This document shows, in pieces, positions 60,375 through 64,000 of a stretch of DNA of 64,000 nucleotides. Positions within the stretch are counted from its first letter, which is position 1. Each line of letters begins with the position of its first letter. Both the position numbers and the translations under genes were made by a program. The notes under the pieces were generated by a model. That model had not been told where the DNA came from and ran no database searches. It worked only from the letters and a program-made list of their open reading frames with translations. Origin of the DNA: JAICYJ01 sp963797565 (lineage in GTDB: Bacteria; Actinomycetota; Thermoleophilia; Gaiellales; JAICJC01); assembly GCA_963797565.1 (NCBI GenBank), contig CAWCPM010000015.1, forward strand, positions 248,001 to 312,000. Reading direction: 5' to 3'.

Positions 60375-61712
60375 ATGGGTGAACGCCGCACGGTGGTGGC
60401 GCTGGGCCTGGTCGTCGGTCTGGTGCTGGCAGATTCGTCGGTCGTGATCCTGGCGCTGCCCGACATCCTCGACCATTTCAAGGTCTCGATCGACCACGTC
60501 GCGTGGGTGTTGACCCTGTTCAACCTTGTGCTGGCCGTGGTCGCGGTCCCGGCCGCTTACGTGTCGCGGCGGTTCGCGCCCGGTGTCGTCTGCTCCGCCG
60601 GCCTGCTCCTGTTCGCGGCGGCCTCGCTGGGGTGCGCGCTGGCCCCGGACTTCACCTGGCTGCTGGTGTCGCGCGCGGGCCAGGCTGTGGGTGGCGCCGC
60701 CGCCGTGTGCGCGGCGCTGGAGCTGCTCTCGACCGTGGCCGGCTCCGAGAAGCGCGCGGTGGGCGTGTGGGCGGCGGCGGGCGGGCTCGGTGCCGCGGCC
60801 GGACCGGCCGTGGGCGGCGTGCTGACCGACGCGATCAGCTGGCAGGCGATCTTCTTCGTGCAGGTGCCACTGGCGCTGGTGGCGCTGGTGCTGATCCCGC
60901 ATCGCTCCACGAAGCCGGCCCCGGCCTCAACCAGGGCCGGCCGCCCGGCGCTGGCCGCAAACGTGTCGCTGGCGCTGCTGTCGGCGGCGCTGACGGCGGC
61001 GCTGTTCCTGGTGGTGCTGCTGCTGATCAACGGCTGGGGGCACACGCCGCTGGCCGCCGCGGCGGTGGTGACGGTGATGCCGCTGGCGGCGTTCGCCACC
61101 TACCGGCTGGTCCCGGCGAACGCGCCTTCGGCCCGGATCCGGGCGATCTGCGGGGCGATCCTGATCGCCGGCGGATTGGCCGCGCTGGCGCTGCTGCCGG
61201 CGGCGGCATGGGGCTGGCTGGTGGCGCCGCAGGTCGCGATCGGCGTCGGCTTCGCGCTATCGCTGGGCGCGCTCACGCAGGACGCGCTGGCCGGCCGCTC
61301 GCCGCTCGCCATCCACGGCGGCTGGACGCTGGCCGCTCGCCACGCCGGGGTCTGCCTGGGCCTCCTGATCCTGACGCCGATCTTCACCGGTGACCTGGTC
61401 GACCAGCAGAACGCCGCCGAGCTGGCCGGCACCCGCCTCATCCTCGACTCTTCGCTCAGCCTTACCCAGAAGGTGTCGCTGGGCTCGGCCATCGTCGCCC
61501 AGGTCAGCTCGGCGTCGGTGACGCGCCCGCCCAACCTGCATCCCGCGTTCCGGCAGGCGGGTGACTCGTCGGAGGTGCATCGGCTCGAGGCTGCGATCAA
61601 CGATCAGATCGAGCGCGCGGTCACGCACGCGTTCAGCACCAGCTTCCTGGTGGCCGCCCTGCTGGCGCTGCTGGCGACGCTGCCGCTGATCCGAGGGAAG
61701 GTCGAGCTGTGA
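60375..61712 (+). CDS. MFS transporter, DHA2-like drug efflux type
   Basis: 445 residues with about 12-14 helices. Motif A-like ADSSVVILALPDILDHF (helix 1), LTLFNLVLAVVAVPA, then SRAGQAVGGAAAVCAALELL and the antiporter motif C-like GLGAAAGPAVGGVLTDAISWQ (G-x6-G-x3-GP-x2-GG), marking an exporter of the H+-antiport drug family. A cytoplasmic loop splits the halves. Exports a small hydrophobic compound; substrate unknown. Coupled by GTGA overlap to a small membrane-anchored protein gene. Confidence 0.88.
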   Translation: MGERRTVVALGLVVGLVLADSSVVILALPDILDHFKVSIDHVAWVLTLFNLVLAVVAVPAAYVSRRFAPGVVCSAGLLLFAAASLGCALAPDFTWLLVSRAGQAVGGAAAVCAALELLSTVAGSEKRAVGVWAAAGGLGAAAGPAVGGVLTDAISWQAIFFVQVPLALVALVLIPHRSTKPAPASTRAGRPALAANVSLALLSAALTAALFLVVLLLINGWGHTPLAAAAVVTVMPLAAFATYRLVPANAPSARIRAICGAILIAGGLAALALLPAAAWGWLVAPQVAIGVGFALSLGALTQDALAGRSPLAIHGGWTLAARHAGVCLGLLILTPIFTGDLVDQQNAAELAGTRLILDSSLSLTQKVSLGSAIVAQVSSASVTRPPNLHPAFRQAGDSSEVHRLEAAINDQIERAVTHAFSTSFLVAALLALLATLPLIRGKVEL

Positions 61713-62164
61713 CCCGGCAGATGACGTGGCTGCTGGCCGCCGCCGCGATCGCGGTCGTGCTGGTGGGCGCCTACGCGCTGGCCGGCGGCACCGACTACAA
61801 GCCGGACGCCTCGCCCGATCCCTGCGCCCCATATCACTGGCCGAATGGCGTCAGCGGCACCACGGCCATCGCCGAGCAGGTGGGGCTGTCGGCGCTGGGC
61901 GGTGCCGCCTGCGACCTCGGCGTCTCCCGCGAGGAGCTGACGCTGGCGTTCGCCGACCAGGGCCGGCTGGACGCGTTCGAGAAGAAGCACGGGTTCACCC
62001 CGGACCGCGTCGACGAGGCGGCCCGCTCCGGCCTCAACCGCGCCGTCGACGAGGGCGAGCAGGCCGGCGCGTTCAACTCGGTGGAGGCGTTCGTGCTGCA
62101 CGCGGCGATCGGGCTGGCTCCGATCGACAAGCTGATCTCCTACGTGCGGCAGTACCTGTCGTAA
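61709..62164 (+). CDS. Small secreted or membrane-anchored hypothetical protein
   Basis: 151 residues, GTG 61709 overlapping the MFS stop. N-terminal membrane segment (TWLLAAAAIAVVLVGAYALA), then a helical domain with CAPYHWPNGVSGTTAIAEQ, LGGAACDLGVSREELTLAF and RVDEAARSGLNRAVDEGEQ. Two cysteines could form a disulfide. I recognise no family. Translational coupling to the MFS gene suggests a role beside the transporter outside the membrane. Confidence 0.6.
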   Translation: MTRQMTWLLAAAAIAVVLVGAYALAGGTDYKPDASPDPCAPYHWPNGVSGTTAIAEQVGLSALGGAACDLGVSREELTLAFADQGRLDAFEKKHGFTPDRVDEAARSGLNRAVDEGEQAGAFNSVEAFVLHAAIGLAPIDKLISYVRQYLS

Positions 62165-62173
62165 ATCAATCAT

Positions 62174-62494
62174 CTAGTCGACGCGGCCGCGCGCCAGCTC
62201 CTCGGCCAGCCACATCGAGCCGATCTCCATCGCGCCGGCCTGCAGCACGTTCTCGCGGCTCTCGGGCAGGTCGAGCCGCCTGGCCATCGCCTCGGCCTTG
62301 CTGCGATCGTCGAACTCGAGCACCAGCTCGGTCTCGCTGTGGTCGTCGACCACCCGCGACAGCGAGTAGCCGATCACGCCGGCGTCGCGCAGCCTCGGGA
62401 TGCGCTGCTCGACCGTCTGGCGCCAGTCGTCGATGTCGGAAACCCGACGGCGGATGGTCAGCCGGTAGGCCGTCGGCCGATGGTTCGCGTCCAT
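62174..62494 (-). CDS. Small hypothetical protein, probable dimeric alpha-beta-barrel fold
   Basis: 106 residues from ATG 62494 (TATACT 7 bases upstream on this strand). Pattern: TAYRLTIRRRVSDIDDWRQT, RLRDAGVIGYSLSRVVDDH, TELVLEFDDRSKAEAMARRLD, alternating strand-helix-strand-strand-helix as in ferredoxin-like monooxygenase/EthD-type small proteins. No catalytic residues are identifiable. Divergent from the marR gene with only 36 bases between starts, so probably under the same MarR-type control. Confidence 0.6.
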   Translation of the reverse strand: MDANHRPTAYRLTIRRRVSDIDDWRQTVEQRIPRLRDAGVIGYSLSRVVDDHSETELVLEFDDRSKAEAMARRLDLPESRENVLQAGAMEIGSMWLAEELARGRVD

Positions 62495-62501
62495 GGCCGA
62501 G

Positions 62502-62524
62502 AGTATATCTGTCCGTGATAGAGT
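62502..62524. promoter_or_regulatory. Divergent promoter boxes with TATC-N7-GATA operator candidate
   Basis: Minus strand -10 TATACT (62507-62502) serves the small gene at 62494; plus strand -10 TAGAGT (62519-62524) is 6 bases before ATG 62531 of the MarR gene. Between and overlapping them TATC-TGTCCGT-GATA (62506-62520) is a short dyad in the right place for MarR to repress both genes. Confidence 0.45.
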
Positions 62525-62530
62525 TTTTGC

Positions 62531-62986
62531 ATGGATTCGCGTCTCCCCCGCACCGCGGGCCTTGCCTCCGATCTGTTGACCGTGGTCGGCCCGCTGCAGC
62601 GGCTGCTGCGACGACGGGTGCGCGAGGACTGGCCGCTGGAGCCGCTTCCCACCGCCCAGATCGACCTGCTGCGAGCGGTCGCGTCGCGGCCGGGTCTGAC
62701 CGTCGGCGAGGTCGCGTTCGAGCTTCGCATCGCACCGAACACCGCCAGCACGCTGGTCAACCAGCTGGTCGCCGCGGGCCTGGTCGTTCGCAGCCAGGAC
62801 GAGGTCGACCGCCGCAGCATCCGGCTGGCCCTGACGGTGGCCGCCGAGGCCCGGATCAGCGCCTGGCACGATCGCCGCCAGGAGCTGCTGCACCAGGCGC
62901 TCGACCGGTTGAACGCCGACGAGCGCGCCGCCATCGCGGCCGCCATGCCGGCGCTGCGGCGCCTGCGGGAGACGCTCGACCGGTGA
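62531..62986 (+). CDS. MarR family transcriptional regulator
   Basis: 151 residues. Winged-helix: AQIDLLRAVASRPGLTVGEVAF, IAPNTASTLVNQLVAAGLVVRSQDEVDRRSIRLALT (recognition helix and wing with the D-x-R-x3 motif). A C-terminal helix LRRLRETLDR supplies dimerisation. Represses neighbouring genes until it binds a small ligand. Coupled by GTGA to the ABC exporter genes that follow, so it likely controls an efflux system. Confidence 0.9.
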   Translation: MDSRLPRTAGLASDLLTVVGPLQRLLRRRVREDWPLEPLPTAQIDLLRAVASRPGLTVGEVAFELRIAPNTASTLVNQLVAAGLVVRSQDEVDRRSIRLALTVAAEARISAWHDRRQELLHQALDRLNADERAAIAAAMPALRRLRETLDR

Positions 62987-63804
62987 GCGCGCTCCCGGAT
63001 CCGTCCGCCGAGCCGGCCGTCCGGTTGCGCGACTTGACCGTGCACTTCGGTGACACCACCGCGGTCGAGGACGTCACGCTCGAGGTGGCGGCCGGAGAGA
63101 TGTTCGGCCTCTTGGGGCCAAACGGGGCGGGCAAGACCACGACGTTGCGCGTATTGACAACGCTGCTTCCGGCCGGCTCGGGAACGGCCAAGGTGTTCGG
63201 CATCGCGGTCGGCGAGCAGCCGATGGAGGTGCGGCGGGTGATCGGCTTCGTGCCCCAGCAGCTGTCGGCCGACGCGGCGCTGACCGGCCGCGAGAACGTG
63301 AGCCTGTTCGCCCGGCTCTACGACGTGCCCCGACGGCAGCGCCCCCAGCGGGTGTCCGACGTGCTCGAGGTGATGGGGCTGGCCGATGCCGCCGAGCGGC
63401 TGGTCGCCACCTACTCCGGCGGCATGATCCGCCGCCTGGAGCTTGCTCAGGCGTTGGTCAACCGCCCGCGGCTGCTGATCCTGGACGAGCCGACCATCGG
63501 CCTCGACCCGATCGCCCGCCAGGGCGTATGGGACCGGATCGCCGACCTGCGCGACGAGACCGGGATGACCGTGCTTCTGACCACGCACTACATGGACGAG
63601 GCCGACGCGCTCTGCGACCGGGTGGCGCTGATGCACCAGGCTCGCATCCGCGCCGTCGGCACGCCCGAGCAGCTGAAGCTCGAGCTGGGGCCTGAGGCCA
63701 CGCTCGAAGACGTGTTCCGCCACCACACGGGCGACCAGCTGGAGGCCGGCGGCGACATGCGCAACCTGCGCCAGACGCGGCGGACGGCGAGCCGGCTTGG
63801 CTAG
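62983..63804 (+). CDS. ABC-2 type exporter ATP-binding protein (DrrA-like)
   Basis: 273 residues, GTG 62983 overlapping the marR stop. Walker A GPNGAGKTT, Q-loop VPQQLSADAALTGREN, signature YSGGMIRRLELAQAL, Walker B LLILDEPTIGLDP and the switch His in LLTTHYMDEAD are all present. Short C-terminal extension. Powers the permease that starts at 63797. Gene order marR-ATPase-permease indicates regulated drug or toxin export. Confidence 0.93.
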   Translation: MSALPDPSAEPAVRLRDLTVHFGDTTAVEDVTLEVAAGEMFGLLGPNGAGKTTTLRVLTTLLPAGSGTAKVFGIAVGEQPMEVRRVIGFVPQQLSADAALTGRENVSLFARLYDVPRRQRPQRVSDVLEVMGLADAAERLVATYSGGMIRRLELAQALVNRPRLLILDEPTIGLDPIARQGVWDRIADLRDETGMTVLLTTHYMDEADALCDRVALMHQARIRAVGTPEQLKLELGPEATLEDVFRHHTGDQLEAGGDMRNLRQTRRTASRLG

Positions 63805-64000
63805 CGTCGCCCACCCGCTGGACGCGCGGTCGCAGCTGCGCAGCAACGGCGCCCACGTCGGTGCGCTGTGCCTGGTCGAGCTGCAGAAGCTGCGGCACGA
63901 CCGCAAGGAGCTGTACACGCGGGCGGTGCAGCCGGCGCTGTGGCTGCTGATCTTCGGCGAGACCTTCTCGCACCTGCATGCGATCCCGACGTCGGTGCCC
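63797..64000 (+). CDS. ABC-2 type permease, N-terminal part (3' end outside window)
   Basis: TTG 63797 overlaps the ATPase stop by 8 bases (TTGGCTAG). Visible: a polar start of about 40 residues (LVELQKLRHDRKELYTRAV) and the first membrane helix QPALWLLIFGETF, the usual N-terminus of DrrB/ABC-2 permeases (L-x6-R-x3-R-x3-QPxLWxxxFG). Incomplete at base 64000. Confidence 0.8.
   Translation, partial: MASVAHPLDARSQLRSNGAHVGALCLVELQKLRHDRKELYTRAVQPALWLLIFGETFSHLHAIPTSVP

Noticed and set aside
1..64000. tRNA, rRNA, CRISPR, prophage or insertion-sequence genes
   Set aside because: Looked for T-arm-like GGTTCGA motifs, regularly spaced short repeats and transposase or integrase sequences on both strands; none was convincing.

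Overview
The window is very GC-rich with strongly G/C-biased third codon positions. It carries a high-GC Gram-positive gene set: an nrdR-nrdJ operon, tmk-holB-ricT, NarL-type two-component systems, and SAT/CysC/CysH-type sulfate assimilation. Many start codons lie only 6-8 nt downstream of a TANNNT -10 box, which implies leaderless mRNAs. Together this suggests an actinomycetote, most likely a deep-branching one such as Thermoleophilia. The lineage is inferred from gene content; there is no rRNA or other taxonomic marker here. I found no tRNA, rRNA, CRISPR array, insertion sequence or prophage. No gene-free stretch exceeds about 270 bases.

Layout. (1) 1-12847: surface polysaccharide region with a FemAB-like protein (cut by the window edge), family 2 and 4 glycosyltransferases, a PAPS-type sulfotransferase, a PQQ-type propeller, two O-antigen-ligase-like membrane proteins, PIG-L deacetylase, ATP-grasp enzyme and an alkyltransferase-like DNA repair protein. 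(2) 13041-20569: sulfur region on the minus strand. A promoter at 20145-20173 drives a fumarate-reductase-like flavoprotein, both subunits of a class I fumarase, phosphosulfolactate synthase (ComA family), CysH, CysC and Sat. A TauE/SafE exporter lies downstream and a HIT hydrolase upstream. I read this as a possible sulfate-to-sulfonate pathway and regard it as the most interesting system here. (3) 20601-20827 and 12863-13063: two gene-free, strongly self-complementary elements flanking that region; the first pairs best as minus-strand RNA. (4) 20839-33651: GNAT, epimerase, glycosyltransferase, membrane protein, PLP decarboxylase, PilZ protein, two secreted NHL-propeller proteins, DUF1684 and RDD proteins. 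(5) 33779-44434: FAD oxidoreductase, an ABC exporter plus two-component operon that shares a promoter architecture with the following membrane-protein gene, a membrane-anchored phosphoesterase, an SDR, a second two-component pair and a secreted barrel protein. (6) 44577-57307: HtrA-type protease, nrdR-nrdJ with NrdR boxes, deacetylase-epimerase, topoisomerase III, tmk-holB-ricT-aldolase. (7) 57354-64000: PAS histidine kinase, epimerase, MFS transporter, MarR regulator and the start of an ABC exporter.

At least ten genes are interrupted by what look like single-base frameshifts in GC-rich runs. In each, the protein continues convincingly in another frame. This many in 64 kb points to indel errors in the assembly more than to real gene decay. 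For such genes the span given covers both pieces.

How the parts fit: Sat and CysC make APS and PAPS. PAPS could feed both CysH (sulfite) and the sulfotransferase of the glycan cluster. Sulfite from CysH is the co-substrate of the ComA-family enzyme, and no sulfite reductase is visible. The products expected downstream of ComA (sulfolactate, sulfoacrylate, sulfopropionate) are sulfonate analogues of malate, fumarate and succinate, which matches the fumarase-like and fumarate-reductase-like genes in the same transcription unit.
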